DNA from: Gnetum montanum
Lineage: Eukaryota; Streptophyta; Gnetopsida; Gnetales; Gnetaceae
NCBI GenBank assembly: GCA_015680685.1
Contig: MNCI01025086.1
Coordinates: forward strand, 652,455-716,454
Length of the DNA: 64,000 bases
Direction: 5' to 3'
Shown here: positions 13,007 to 24,439 of the stretch, one piece after another
Layout: the number at the start of each line of letters is the position of its first letter
Numbering within the stretch: position 1 is the first letter of the stretch
The notes under the pieces: model-generated
Databases searched by the model: none
What the model was told of the DNA's origin: nothing
The model's input: the letters and a program-made list of their open reading frames with translations, nothing else
Program-made: the position numbers and the translations under genes

Positions 13007-13870
13007 GTGAGTGAAATTATAGAAATAAATCCTTTTTCTCATATAGATTCCACCAAACACCATCAAAATTTTAGAGAATGTGAAGAAATTTATGAAGATG
13101 CCTTGCCTTATCATCAACATGATAAAAAAATATTTCTTTTGGATGATCCACCACCATTAAGAGAGGATAATGATATAAATGAGATCGTAACCATTAAAAT
13201 GTTAGAAGGTGTGCCATATTTTGATGACATATCCATTGAACATGTCCCTAGAGAAGAAAATTATGTTCTTGATTTATTAGCTCAGATGGCCACTACCTTA
13301 GATGTCCCTTTTAGACACAATGCTTAGGATTCTGAAAGAATTATTGAAAAGGTTAACTCCTATTCTATTCCAAATAATATCTTTTTGTTCCAAGTTTTGA
13401 TGATGATGATCATATTCATGAATTTTTATTTTCCAAGGGTAAATTTAGTGATTAATGTTTTAAATTTTCTCAAATTAATAAAGAAGCTATGTCAAAGGAT
13501 GTCATATTTTTCAAATTTAGTCCCCATTAGAGAAAAAACTAGTGAATTGTGATTATGCATTAATTTTCGTAACCTCAATCATTAGAAAATTGTTAAAAGA
13601 TGATTTGATGAGAAATATATAGGTAAAGCCTTTAAAATAGGCAACCTAGTCTTTGAGAGAGATAGAGGATCTGGCCAAATTAGCCCTCAAACTAGGTTTT
13701 CTCCTACGTGGTTAGGCCCATTCCAAGTTACAGATGTTATTGGCCCCAATGTTTACAAAATTGTAGATTTGCAAGGATATAAATTATATAGAAATTTTAA
13801 TGCACTTCATCTAAAGCATTTCTACTCAGGTGCCCCATGTGGACATCTAGTAGATCCTTAGTTGCATGCT
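13007..13870 (+). pseudogene. RNase H tail and integrase C-terminal scrap of element B1
   Basis: A 106-codon open frame (13007-13327) ends with ISIEHVPREENYVLDLLA, the usual end of a Ty3/gypsy RNase H domain (H-x-PR-x-EN...D-x-LA). From about 13630 a second frame reads KAFKIGNLVFERDRG, then WLGPFQVTDVIGPNVYKI and LHLKHFYSG, the C-terminal domain of an integrase. Everything in between in a normal pol gene (reverse transcriptase, most of RNase H, integrase zinc finger and DDE core) is missing. B2 has the same two scraps at the same spacing, so the deletion happened before the two copies separated. Confidence 0.75.
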
Positions 13871-14500
13871 TTCTTCCCTTTCACCATGCATTCCATTTGT
13901 ATATAGTTGCATTTGCATATTTTCTTTGTATTTCCATTATCTCTTTCTTAGCATATTGGTTTTGGTTTGATTTGTGCTTTTCATATGATTTTAGTAATCA
14001 TTATGATCATTTGAGTTACTAAGTATTGGATCATCAAAATACCATTTGAAAATAATGCAAGTATATTGCTTTATATGATATATCCTATTACTATTATATA
14101 AAATATCCTTTATATGATATATTTCAATAATGCTATGATTCTTCCCAATTTGTTTCAAGGCTTTATTTTTATTAGTTATGTTAAATTATGGAGAATGGGA
14201 TTTATGCTAACTTATCATGTTATCATCATGATCATGTCAATGTAGGATATGTGAAGTTGGAAAATGGTTAGCCACAATCACTAGGTGACCTTGGAAAATG
14301 TCTATTTCCCTCTCATAAGCCATAGCCCTCAAGTGTGATGATCCATGACTATCCTATGAGCAATAGGGTGAAGTATGTTCATCTCCACTTGAGAACCCTT
14401 AGCCACCTAGGAAAGCTACTATGATGCCATCTAGATTGTAATTAAAGGAACATGCACAAGGGTTGAACTACACCATGGGCAAAGTTCCAAAAGGACCATG
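13871..14500 (+). other. 3' untranslated part of element B1
   Basis: No coding signal. The sequence is matched in reverse by 31670-32270 in B2 (for example the part around CATATGATTTTAGTAATCAT), so it belongs to the element. Confidence 0.55.
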
Positions 14501-15785
14501 TGAAACACCATGACATTTTGAGACCTCAATGATTTAGGAAAGTCTCGAAGTTTAGGCAAGGATTTCCATGAGCACAGCATCAAGACATCTAAGCGATGGA
14601 AGCATTGAAAACAATTGCACATCTCAGAAAGTTTTTTTGGTTGAGGACCTACTACACTATGCTACGTAGCTCAGCATAGTAGACCTCAGGAGGATAGAAC
14701 AGAAAAAGGGATGCATGGTGACAACACTTCAACTTTGCAAGTTAACCATGCTTCAAACTCTTAACGTTTTGCGTGTTACACCGCGTTACGCTATGTAGCG
14801 TAGTGCAGCGTAAAGTAAGCAACAAAGTTGAAATAGTCGCAACAACAAGGATAATAAAATTCAAACAGTAGTGGTCATTATGCCACGATACGCTTCCCAG
14901 TGTATTACAGCATAGCCACAGGGTGGTTACGCTATGCTACACTTTAGAACGTGGCACAGCGTAGCGTCACAAGCTTCAACTACAGCATGCTAGGTCAACA
15001 ACATTCTGTGGGCCTAGGACATGCATCATCTAAAAAACATTCTTCTCCTAACCCTAATCCAATAAATACCCCGATAGACAATGCTCAAAGGGTTGGCAAA
15101 AAAAGTTGGTTGGTTGGTTTTGTTGGCTGGCTGGTGAAGAAAATAAAAAGAGTTAGCAACAAAAAAGGAGGTTGAAAAATTTGAGGTAGTTGATGAAAGT
15201 TGGCAAGAGCATAGAGGTGATAAAGAGAAGCTTTTTGGCTAGAGATTGCAAGTTAGCAAATGTTTTGCTTTGAGCCTGACTCCCTTGCACCCAGATTGGC
15301 TAGTGAACAAGGTAGATTGGCCTTTGGCTTGTTTAATCTCTAAATAGCTTCTTGTTGGTGGTGAATATTTCATCCAAATTGGAGTCTGCTTACAAATCCC
15401 ATTGTATTCATCATATTTGTCCATAAGATAGATCCTAGATCTCAAGATCATGCATTTCTAAATTCAATTCATTGCCTCCTATTTACATTGATTTTTATAG
15501 TCATTTCACATAGTTTATATTGTTTTCATTTCCTTCAAGATCTGATCTAGGAGTAGATCTTGTTTTCTTGTCAGTTGGTATTACATTCTCATATCAAATC
15601 ATCATCTTGTTACATGATTGTTAACAAATTTACTAATCAAGTAAGTCCCTGTCTGATCGACAAGACCATTCAGGGCACCTCAGGTTCGTTTTCTCTAGCA
15701 TGGCCCTCGCACAGATCCAAGGTTGAAACTATGTACATGGAAATCCTCTTGGTGTTTCCAGCAACCAACGTTTTCCATTGTTACA
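14501..15785 (+). repeat. solo LTR with target duplication, inside element B1
   Basis: This 1285-bp block begins TGAAACACCATGAC and ends CCATTGTTACA. It is flanked by CCATG at 14496-14500 and again at 15786-15790. The uninterrupted site exists in B2: there AAAGGACCATG runs straight into TTCTTTAGTAGTGCAG (minus strand, CCATG at 31669-31673). The start resembles the LTR of element A2 (TGAAACACCACTAATTT), and CCAATAAATACCCC near 15060 is a likely TATA box. No gag or pol lies inside, so this is a solo LTR left by recombination between two LTRs. Its U3 holds several short palindromes such as TACGCTATGTAGCGTA. Confidence 0.85.
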
Positions 15786-16170
15786 CCATGTTCTTTGGCA
15801 GTACACTAATCATCCAGAATCATGTTGGAATTCCTACGTTAAGAATTAAGTACACCATGAGCAAAGTTTCCTCAAAAAAAGAGACAAAAGAAAAAGATAT
15901 GAGGACCATGTTCATTGGCAGTGTAATACATTCTTGAGTGTGATGGCGTCCAGTAGCAATCCTCACCCTAGCCTTTATTTTTCTTTTTAAACCTATTTCC
16001 CTAAATTTTCCTTCAAAAAAATCCCAACAAAATCCAAAAGTTATGGCTAGCTATGATCTAAAAAAAAACATGTCTTCTTCATAAATTTTAGTATAAGTCT
16101 TGTGCTCAAAGTAGTCCATGTACTATTTACTTTTACCCTGTGAGAAAATTGGGAATGAGATCTTAATTAT

Positions 16171-16195
16171 ATACTTATATATATATATATATATA
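16171..16195. repeat. AT microsatellite
   Basis: Alternating TA run in the 3' untranslated part of B1. A shorter TA run sits at the matching place in B2 (31199-31216), so it predates the split of the two copies. Confidence 0.8.
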
Positions 16196-16454
16196 CATAC
16201 ATAGTTAAGATTATGATTTATAAAGATTATATATTTAGATGTTGATTAATCAAGATGATGTGGTAAGGATGGCCAATGTTTAGTTCTCTCTTGATTATAT
16301 GGTTATTTTAATCATATTCAGATTAGTATAGTTTGCTTTCAATTTTCAATTTACCAAGTCTATGTTTGATGACCTACTCCATCCTCTACCTTTTGCCTCC
16401 CCACTTTAAAAAAATTCTATGGTTTTGCTATTCCTTGCACTTGCATGCAATTTC

Positions 16455-16473
16455 TAGTTGGGGAACTAAGTGT
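16455..16473 (+). other. polypurine tract of element B1
   Basis: AGTTGGGGAACTAAG lies directly before the 3' LTR. B2 has AACTTGGGGGCTAAG at the same place, read on the minus strand. Confidence 0.5.
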
Positions 16474-17938
16474 TGATGCCAACATTGCCGATGCTAGGCA
16501 CAAGGCCATTGGTTACTAGGTAAGTTCACAAGATGTATTCTTAAAAGTATTAGTTTTAAAGTCTAGTATTAGTGCCTTTCAAAATGAAGTATTTACTTAG
16601 AGATAAGAATCTTTATTTAAAATATTACTTGCTAGGTATGTACCTTTGCTTCCAATAACCATGATTTAGTGTCCTTCCTTTTAGAATTTCTATGTTTAAT
16701 AGTACTACTTCTTAACCTACATTTATTTCCATTTTCACTAATATGTTAAAACTTAAAAGAGCCCATGTTGAAGTGGTGGCTCTTTTTATGGTGATTTCTG
16801 ACACATTTTGGCATGTTTATTATGGATTCTTTAGTAAAATTTGTAGTTTCACCTTAATCCCCATTACTTTACTATCTCTTTTTACTTCACATAGTAAATT
16901 ATCACTTTCAATTTCACGAGAAGCAATTGATTGGAACTTGAAAATGCAAGTGATTTAGGAGACTCTAAGAATGGCCTTTGTCATTTCCTTTACCTTCAAG
17001 GAAGCCATGAAAGATGTGGAGTACAAAGGTTATGTTATCTCAAAAGGGTGGAAAGTTATGCCTTTGTTCAGAGTCATCCATCACAACCCTAATCTCTACG
17101 AGGAACCTTCTAGGTTCAACCCCAATAGATTTGAGAAACCTTTGAAACCCACCACTTACATAACCTTTGCAAATGAAGTTCACTCCTACCCTAGCAATAA
17201 GCTCTCCAAGGTGGAAATGTTGGTATTCATTCATCATCTTACCATGACATACAGACATGAAGTTATTAGGAAAAGAATAGGAATTCAATATCATTTGTTC
17301 CTAGTTCCATGAGAAAGGCTACCACTCCAGATCACAAACAAGTGGGTATATCTAGTGGTGGTAGTTGTGCCAATGTTACACAACATGGAGAAGGTAGAGA
17401 ACGTGGTAGATGTGGTGGAAAAACATGGTGAATGTGGTGGCAAAATGTGGTGGATGTTACATCGACTGGGAGCTATTCTAAAAGTCCCAAAAATAGTTCC
17501 AAGGGAAGCTCAAGGCTTTCAAACTCTCTCTTCTCTAACTGGTAGTAATAATAATAATGGGTGTCAATGGGCATGAACAATAGTGACATGTAGTAGCAAA
17601 AAATGGCAAGTGTCAACGGCAAGAATGGCACGTGATCAATGACAATAGGTGATGGTCAATAATGCAAATAGTGGAGTGTGGTGGTCAACAACAGCATTAG
17701 CAGCAGCTAGCAGCTAGTTGGTAGCAATGAAATCAACTAGCAATAGTAGAAACAATAGCCATAAGATATAGCACATCTCTCTTCCTCTTTTTTTGCCATC
17801 TCCCTCTCTTCCCCATGTAGCGAGGGTTTTAAGAAGAGGAGCCACTCTCATTTTAAATGAGAGCAGACAACAAGCAGCAATAGTGAGTGGCAATAGTAGC
17901 AAATTGGGAAGAATTTTAAAATTTACATTTAGTAATTT
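16474..17938 (+). repeat. 3' LTR of element B1, truncated and carrying a P450 scrap
   Basis: It starts TGATGCCAACATTGCC, similar to the B2 LTR start TGATACCAACATCTCC. Near 17877-17938 it matches the 5' LTR at 9733-9800. It then breaks off: the next 13 bases (TGTAACCGTATCC) look like the B2 LTR. The middle (about 16917-17330) is a cytochrome P450 fragment with no counterpart in the B2 LTR. The part at 17355-17700 is a degenerate GGTGGTAGATGTGG-type repeat. Confidence 0.55.
16917..17330 (+). pseudogene. CYP707A-like: CYP707A-type (ABA 8'-hydroxylase) C-terminal fragment
   Basis: One reading frame gives the C-terminal third of a plant P450. It has the K-helix E-x-x-R (VI*ETLR, 16950-16970), then EAMKDVEYKGYVISKGWKV, the PERF region as PSRFNPNRFE, the heme loop, EMLVFIHHLTMTYR and GIQYHLFLVP. 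The runs DVEYKGY.I.KGWKV.PLFR.IHHNP and GIQY..F.VP are typical of CYP707A, which inactivates abscisic acid. The heme loop is dead: the family F-G-N-G-V-H-S-C-P-G reads F-A-N-E-V-H-S-Y-P-S, so the heme-ligating Cys is Tyr (17187-17189). There is one stop just before ETLR and one after FLVP. No intron interrupts these 130 codons, although CYP707A genes are intron-rich, so an mRNA-derived copy is possible. Confidence 0.8.
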
Positions 17939-17956
17939 TGTAACCGTATCCATGAC

Positions 17957-19659
17957 TGTACTAACCTAAATCGTCAGTGTAAGGCTGGAAGGAAAACAAA
18001 CACCGAAAGATCATCAGGCAGGCACAATTGACCCTGTCTTCACCTCAAGGGAAAGCTGGAAAAGTAAATGAAGGTAGAGTGCCTTGGATGGTCTACACAA
18101 AAATCAACCAAGGACTTCCCTAAGCATAAACTATGGCTTACGCTAGGGTTATCGTTACTGATGTTTTGAAACGTAAATAGTACGCACAAAATGTCAACAG
18201 AAATGCATGCAAAACTGGTATTGTAAACAGAACATAAACTAAATGTAAAATAGAGTAAACAGAAAATAATGCTTGGAAAAATGAGCTGTATTGTATTGCA
18301 TAGAAAAGATGTGCACCAGTCAAAGAATAGCTGCAGATGGCAAGTCAAGTGCCAAGCCCTGGGGCAATGTGATGTGATGTGATGTGATGTGTTTTAGAAG
18401 TGCTTGGATGCTGGGAGTCAAGTGTGCTGAGCACCCAAGGATTGCTCGTTTGAGTTTCCTAAGCTGTTTAACTCAAAAATTGCCAACCCTGTTTATGTGA
18501 ATTGACAGGGTATTTATAGGATTGGGCCAAGCTCAGGCATGGAATTCATGAATGGAATCAACGGTTGGGAGATGAGAGGAAAACGGATCAAGTGACATGT
18601 GTTCAATGGACAGCCGTGTGTGAGTTGGTCATGTGTCAGCAAGCTACATTTTTGACCAAGTACATTGCATTTTACAATGTATGGGTTACTCAAGCCCATG
18701 GGAGTACATACAATTTAGACTGTGAGGGCTAGACATGCCCACAAATGAAGAAAATTCGCAAAGAAAATCAAAGGGATTGACTTCAGCTCGCTTGAAACTT
18801 CTTGGTCCCTAAATCGATTATTGTAGGATGTCAATATGAAGGGTTTTGTGGCTACTTGAGGTGGTTCTGTTCTGCCAGAGCCTCCAACATGAGTGGATGT
18901 GCCTCCAACGTGAAATGAGTTCAACTTCAACGTGAGTTCATTTGTGTTTACATTGCACTCATGCCCAACGTAACTTCTAGCATGAGTTCCAGCATCCCAA
19001 CGTGCCAACATGTGTACATTGCAGCATGTGTACGCTGCACTCACACCCAGCATGACCTTTAGCGTGAGTGAGGGAAATTAGAACTTTTGACACAAAATTT
19101 ACACTTCAAAGCCTAATTCTTGAAGTGTGGCTACTATTTGCTTGTGTGTGATCTTGAAGGTCAAAAACTAAGGTTGATGTGTCTTGTTCTTAAGCCTTTT
19201 TCGTAGGTCACGCTGCACTCACACTACAGCATGACCACAGCGTGACTTGCAATGTCACTTGTAGCATTACCTACAAACACCTATGAAAACTTGCAATTTT
19301 TGACTTAAAATTTGGAGATTCTAGAGGCTGAAGTCTAGAGGTTGTTGATGGTGAGCCCGAGGATGATTTTCTCCTTTGAAAATCTAATTTTTTTGACTTA
19401 ATTTGGAGGCTTTAAGAGTTGGTCATGCTGGGGTCAACATGCAACGTGACCACAACATGCCCTTCACCTTTTGACTTGATTTTTGATGTTGTTTGGAGTT
19501 GGTTATGTTGGGGCAAGCTAGTTTTGATAGTGTGAGCAACCTCCCTTGGTCAAGCTGGGTGTGAGCTCCATGCCTTAACCAAGTTTTACCTCTAGAATAC
19601 CGGGGAGGGCTTGGGACATCCTCGTTTCAAACTATTGGGCCAAAATTAGTGGTGTTTCA
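17957..19659 (-). repeat. 3' LTR of element A2
   Basis: It starts TGTACTAACCTAAAT and ends AGTGGTGTTTCA on the plus strand. Over the first 144 aligned bases it differs from the other LTR at about 20 positions, mostly transitions, so the insertion is old. It contains a (GATGT)5 run near 18370-18393 that has only two repeats in the other LTR. A likely TATA box, CCTATAAATA on the minus strand, is at 18511-18520. The part at 18890-19260 is rich in variants of AGCGTGACC. Confidence 0.9.
18511..18520 (-). promoter_or_regulatory. TATA box of the A2 LTR
   Basis: CCTATAAATACCC on the minus strand, conserved at 28992-29001 in the other LTR. It would start transcription of the element in the gag direction. 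Confidence 0.6.
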
Positions 19660-19675
19660 TAGGCCCCTCTTTGTT
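19660..19675 (-). other. polypurine tract of element A2
   Basis: On the minus strand AACAAAGAGGGGCCTA lies directly before the 3' LTR start TGAAACACC. This is the plus-strand primer position in LTR elements. Confidence 0.7.
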
Positions 19676-22499
19676 GATGTTTGGAGGAATCCACCCAAGA
19701 GGTGTCGACAAAGAAGTGCAAAACACCATGATCAAGAAAGTACCAAGCATTATCCATCAGCCCTTGGCTGGATGTCATCCCACTGTGTCCAAAAGTACAT
19801 GGGATCAGGGAAATGCAGTTTGAGATGCAAGGGGAGGAATTGGTTGTAACCAGGGGTAGCCAAGAGTTGGTCAAGGGTGATAATTACTGTTGGCATTGTG
19901 GGAGAGGAATGCTCTCACATGAATCAACTATATCTTTGTTCCTTGTTCATAGCTAGTGTTAAATAGACTCGGGGCCAAGACATAGGAAGTGCATTCTTTG
20001 GAGAAACAGGACTCTTAAAGAGTGTTTACGAGGCCCGTTGTACATAGCCAAAGCCACGTGATGATGTGTCACATGATCTCTTTGAGACATGAGTGTAACT
20101 ATTTTCTGAGATAATTACCTTCTCGCCTGGGGCTTGTATGAGAAGAGCCAACAGTCCATGATTTATGATGCCAATGGGGTCATGAAGACCTTTTTTGTAC
20201 ATCTTGCTCTTTGACCTTTTTGTTCTTTTTCTTTTCTTGTTTTCTTGTTTTTTTCTTCTTTTCTTTTATTTTTTTCTTTCTTTTTGGTCTTTTTGAAAGA
20301 GCTTTCTTTTAGTGAGGTGCTCGTGTTTGAGCACTTGCATTTTGTATCATGCATTGTGTACTGTGTTTTGCATTGCGACTGCTTAGGGAGTTACAGTATG
20401 CAATAGTGTATCAAGGGTTTTGAAGTGAGTAGGAGACAATGTATCTAGGGGATGTAATTGAATAGGATAATTGGGACATGATGAAAAAATGGGGAATGTA
20501 TCAAGAGTTAGGAATGTACTTATGAATGGATTGTGTTGGCGACCGTTTGGGATGCGACCGCCAACGAGTGTCCTCGAACAGGATTTAGGTGCCTACTGGT
20601 CTCTGGCAACACCAAGGCCCAGATACCTCCAAATAAACTCAGTAGTTAATGTGAGTATGTGTGTGTGCTGTTGTGGCATCTGGTTGTGTAAAATGTAACA
20701 ATTGTATTGCGTGTGAACTACAAATGACTTACTTTAAAGAGATTCAGCCAACTTTGCCAAGTACTGTGAGTTCTTGAAAATTTCCTATTTTGTTCAACTG
20801 CCTAGTCTACGCAGTCCTTATAATACCTACTTGTAACAAATAAAATTTTGCAAAAACATTTGAGCACAACTCCGCAATCTACTCCTAATTTTCCCCAGAG
20901 AAAGAGATAGTTCCACAAGAAAACTAGAAATAGAGCAAGATTCGATGGAAATAAGCAGAAAAGAAAAGAAAGCAGATTTGTGTAGACCTCAAATATTTAA
21001 ACAAGGTAAAATGACACGAGTAAACACTTCGCAATAAAGCTATCCCAAATTCAATATCTACGAATTGTTCAAACTTCCAAGGCTCAAACAAGCAATATCT
21101 TCAAGACAATCCTACTATGCTACCAAAAATTGCTGCGTAAACTACCACGTACGAGACTCCATTTTGACTAGATAATAGATGTCAACGATTGCATTCAAAC
21201 AGAACCTTTAAAAGACTTGACAATTTCTGATTGAAATACCACGAGAATTCACTTTAAAGATAAAAAGAAGCTATTCTGGTCCCATCAAAATACCAAAGAT
21301 TTTCTGAACCCTCTCGACTACTGAATTGTTCAACGGCGTGACTACAAACAGAGGCTCTCTTACAACAATCCCAATAGCAGTTCCCACACGTTGCACAATA
21401 ACGAAATTTACTACTAAAATGCTCTTAAGGCTTTTAAACACAAGCGCTTCTATGGCAAAATTTTAATAGAAATTTCTATCAGGCAACAAGAACAGTAAGA
21501 GCAATCTAAAAATCCCAAAATTACTTGCCAAGGATGATACTATCTAAACCACTAGCTAAGCAATTTAAACAAAACAAAAAATGAAATGCATAACTCACAG
21601 GACCATGACAAAGAGGCTGAAATCTTTATTCTAGCAAGCCATCTTGCAAACAATCTTCTTTACAAATCTTCCAAGTATGATGTGTGAGACCCAATGTGAT
21701 GTGAGAAGTCCTTCCTCATTCTTCTTCTCTTTCCATCCCTCTAAAGCCTTTTTATAGATTTCCAAGGTAGGTAGGGAAGTTACATATTCAAAAATATCTC
21801 ACCTAACTTCTCTCCCAAGTAACTTTGCCAACCAATTAGGAGATTACTTGTCCAACAAGTTAGGTAAGTTACAACAATTTTAGATGGTTGCAACCACCAA
21901 AGAGGAAAAAGAAATTAACAAGTGGCCTTGGAAGTTACAATAGTATAGAAAATTTTAAAAAAAAAAACAATTCCTAAGATACATAGGAACACAAGCTAAT
22001 AGTGGCAACTTACTTCATACATATATATATCCTTTTAATTTTGCCTCTTCAAGATGAGATGTAAAGTTTTTTAAGTGATGTATTTGAAAGTTACAATCTC
22101 AAAATATACCACAAAATCTCAAAAATATCCTCCTAACTTTTCTCTCAAGTATTTGACTAACCAATAGGAGATTGTTTGCTAAAATATCCTAGCTAACTTT
22201 TCTCCCAAGTAAGGAGGTTACAACTTACTCATTTAATTAGGAAGGAGTTATTTAGGAAGTTATACATATTATTAGGAGAGATTTATGCTTTGGAAGTTAT
22301 ATTTATACTTTTAAATATTATATAAATTTTTAAAATATCATAAACATGTGAATATTAATATTACAAATATTTGTAGGTGCTCATATAATATAACTTATAT
22401 AACATTTTACCAACAATATTTTTGAAGTCCTGGGACACATTAGAAAAGGTAAGTTTATACCTGGAGCTTTATATTTAGTGTATATAATATTGTAAATTT
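19676..22499. other. element A2 interior without recognised gene
   Basis: No coding match. 20200-20290 is a T/C-rich run. 20525-20620 is a CpG-containing patch (GCGACCGTTTGGGATGCGACC). 21590-22260 looks like part of another LTR or repeat read on the minus strand: it has CTATAAAAAGGC near 21750 and several copies of a CTAACTTCTCTCCCAAGTAA-type phrase, related in reverse to the array at 9394-9512. Confidence 0.4.
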
Positions 22500-23330
22500 T
22501 ATTTGATAAACTACAATAGGCTAGAAATATCTTCGGTCACTTATCTTATTGTGCCTCTGTGTCTTCATTGCCATATTCATCGGACTGGTATGCGATGCCG
22601 AATGCATCGACGTTGGACATGGCTGCCGTTTTGGAAGGTAAGTTATAGGAGGATGACTTACCGCCTAAAATTTGAAAGGAATCTTTCGGAAGGAAAAGCC
22701 TTGTTTAAGCGATGAAGTGACTGCAAAAAAAATTTGGAAGTTGCAAGGATAAGTTAGGAACGCGCTTGCTTGTTATCCGCTCTCTGTTCACTGTCCTTTT
22801 TCCCTCTGTGTTTTTTTATATTTTTGCAGATTCACACAAAAAATGTAGGTTCAAATTTGGGGGTTTCCTGTACACGACCGTCATGACCGCGTGTTGGCGT
22901 TGTCGTTGCAGTCCCCATCTCCCTTTGCTTGCCCGCCGTCCGCGCCTCCTGCCAGATCTAAGCAACCCCCGTGGCCGAGGCCATGGTCGCCATGCGCAGG
23001 ATGAAGGCTTCCAATCCGCGTTTGGTTTTTCTCCCGTCGCTATTCTCCCGTTCAGCTCTGTTGCAGGTGCTGGTATTGACTCTGCTTCTCTTGGCTCATC
23101 GGCTCACGCGTAGACAGGTGCGCGGAGCAACAACAACAGCCTGTTCATCTCCCACAACAATACCCTTGACGGCAACAGCAACAAATGGTCTTCAGCATGA
23201 TTTTCTTCAGCAGCAACAAGGGTTTCAGGGCACAATTCTAGCTATTCTTGATATTTGTGCCAAAATCAGGAGCTACAAAAGACGCACGACTGAAACATTT
23301 GTATTTCTGAAATATTTTGCAAAATGACAT
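22500..23330 (+). other. CpG-rich island, possible captured exon(s)
   Basis: From about 22870 to 23200 the DNA is GC-rich and keeps many CG dinucleotides (for example CCCGCCGTCCGCGCC), unlike the CpG-poor element around it. Two frames are open: 22766-23113 and 22971-23327, the latter starting MAEAMVAMRRMKASNP with a hydrophobic stretch LLQVLVLTLLLLAH. A good donor (GGAAGGTAAGT) is at about 22638. I recognise no domain. It may be a host gene fragment picked up by the element, as described for other plant retrotransposons, or a 5' regulatory piece. I cannot choose the frame. Confidence 0.35.
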
Positions 23331-23919
23331 TCCAATGTTTCCACCAAAATCCATTCGAGCGCCAGTAGTGGATTTTGCTAATGTCTAGAATAGCCAAAAA
23401 ATTTTATATACTTTTATATTTTGCCCCAAAATTACACTCATTACAGTCCCATTATGTCATTCAAACTTTGATAGAACCTCACCACAAAGTCTTAATAACT
23501 GGGCAATTGAATTTTGATATGCCAACCACCTTTTGATAACTCTTATAAGTTATTGAAAATTTATCAAAATCAAACCCATGAGTCTTACTATTCCATAAAA
23601 TGGCCAAATGTGCCAAAATATTGATTAACCCAATTGCGTGCATCAGAAAGAATGTGATACCTTGTTGTCACGATGAAGTGCATCTATGCACGAAAACCTC
23701 GAGAGTGTCATCCTACAAACACAACTCTAAGAAGACAAGAAAAACACAAATGAAATGGTTAGCTAAGCACTTTAAATAGGGAGATGGAGTCACCACATAC
23801 AATTTTCAAAGCAAATAGAATTATGAACAACATCAGCTTCATTAGTGTCCATGAGACAAATCATGTAGCAAGTCTTTGTGGAACATGTACAATTAATTGC
23901 AGCAACACATCTTTTCAAA
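23331..23919. other. element A2 interior, no gene seen
   Basis: AT-rich DNA without coding signal or repeats that I can see. Frames at 23784-23993 and its complement look accidental. Confidence 0.4.
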
Positions 23920-24310
23920 TTTTTGCCTGGTCGTCGATGATGTTGCCAGTTTATAGTCTTAGCGGACTTTTGCAAGTTAGTTTCACATCGTAACCCCTTG
24001 GATGATGCCAGTTTAGCATCATAGTGGATGGTGCATTGCTAGTTTATAGTCATAGCAAAATGTAAAGAGGAAAACTAGTTTATAGTCTTAGTGGACTCTA
24101 GATGCTAGTTTCACATCATGGCGGACAGATGTGGCAATTTAGTATCATACCAGACAAAGCTCTGTGGTGTTAGTTTATCTTCATGACTCTAAGATAATCT
24201 ATGGTATGATTTTTAAGTCATGATGCCAAGACTTCTCTATGGTATCAGTTTTAAGTCATGATGCCAAGACTTTTCTGTGGTATCAGTTTTAAGTCATGAT
24301 GCCAGGACTT
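23920..24310 (+). repeat. two adjoining tandem arrays
   Basis: At 23940-24180 a degenerate unit with the core GCTAGTTTATAGTCATAG alternates with GTTTCACATCATGGCGGAC, about five times. At 24198-24310 a 37-38-bp unit containing GTTTTAAGTCATGATGCCA is present three times in nearly perfect copies. Both lie downstream of the A2 gag-protease gene when read on the minus strand. Confidence 0.7.
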
Positions 24311-24439
24311 GTGCTTACCTTACTTATGTAAGGTGTGATGCTGCATGCATGGTCATGCTATGTGTCTATAAGATCTTGTAAAAATAAACTAGAAAGGAAA
24401 CAAAATCAAGTGACACCTATAGTAAATAGAGTTAAAATG

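Larger units (their letters stand above)
9733..17938 (+). mobile_element. element B1, Ty3/gypsy-type, internally deleted
   Basis: An LTR retrotransposon on the plus strand. In order: end of the 5' LTR (9733-10010), primer site (10017-10033), T-rich leader, gag and protease (10888-12960), a scrap of RNase H and of the integrase C terminus (13007-13870), a 3' untranslated part with a solo LTR of another family, polypurine tract (16455-16473) and 3' LTR (16474 to about 17938). The reverse transcriptase and integrase core are absent. Copy B2 (30048-37443, minus strand) has the same order and the same deletion. Both ends are damaged: the 5' LTR keeps only about 278 bp, and the 3' LTR runs into the truncated LTR of B2. 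Confidence 0.75.

Noticed and set aside
16743-16958. N-terminal part of the P450 as a 71-codon gene
   Set aside because: No P450 motif is recognisable before the K-helix; it is probably LTR or former intron sequence.
17355-17576. Val/Gly/Trp-rich 73-codon protein
   Set aside because: It arises from GGTGGTAGATGTGG-type repeats and has no counterpart in related elements.
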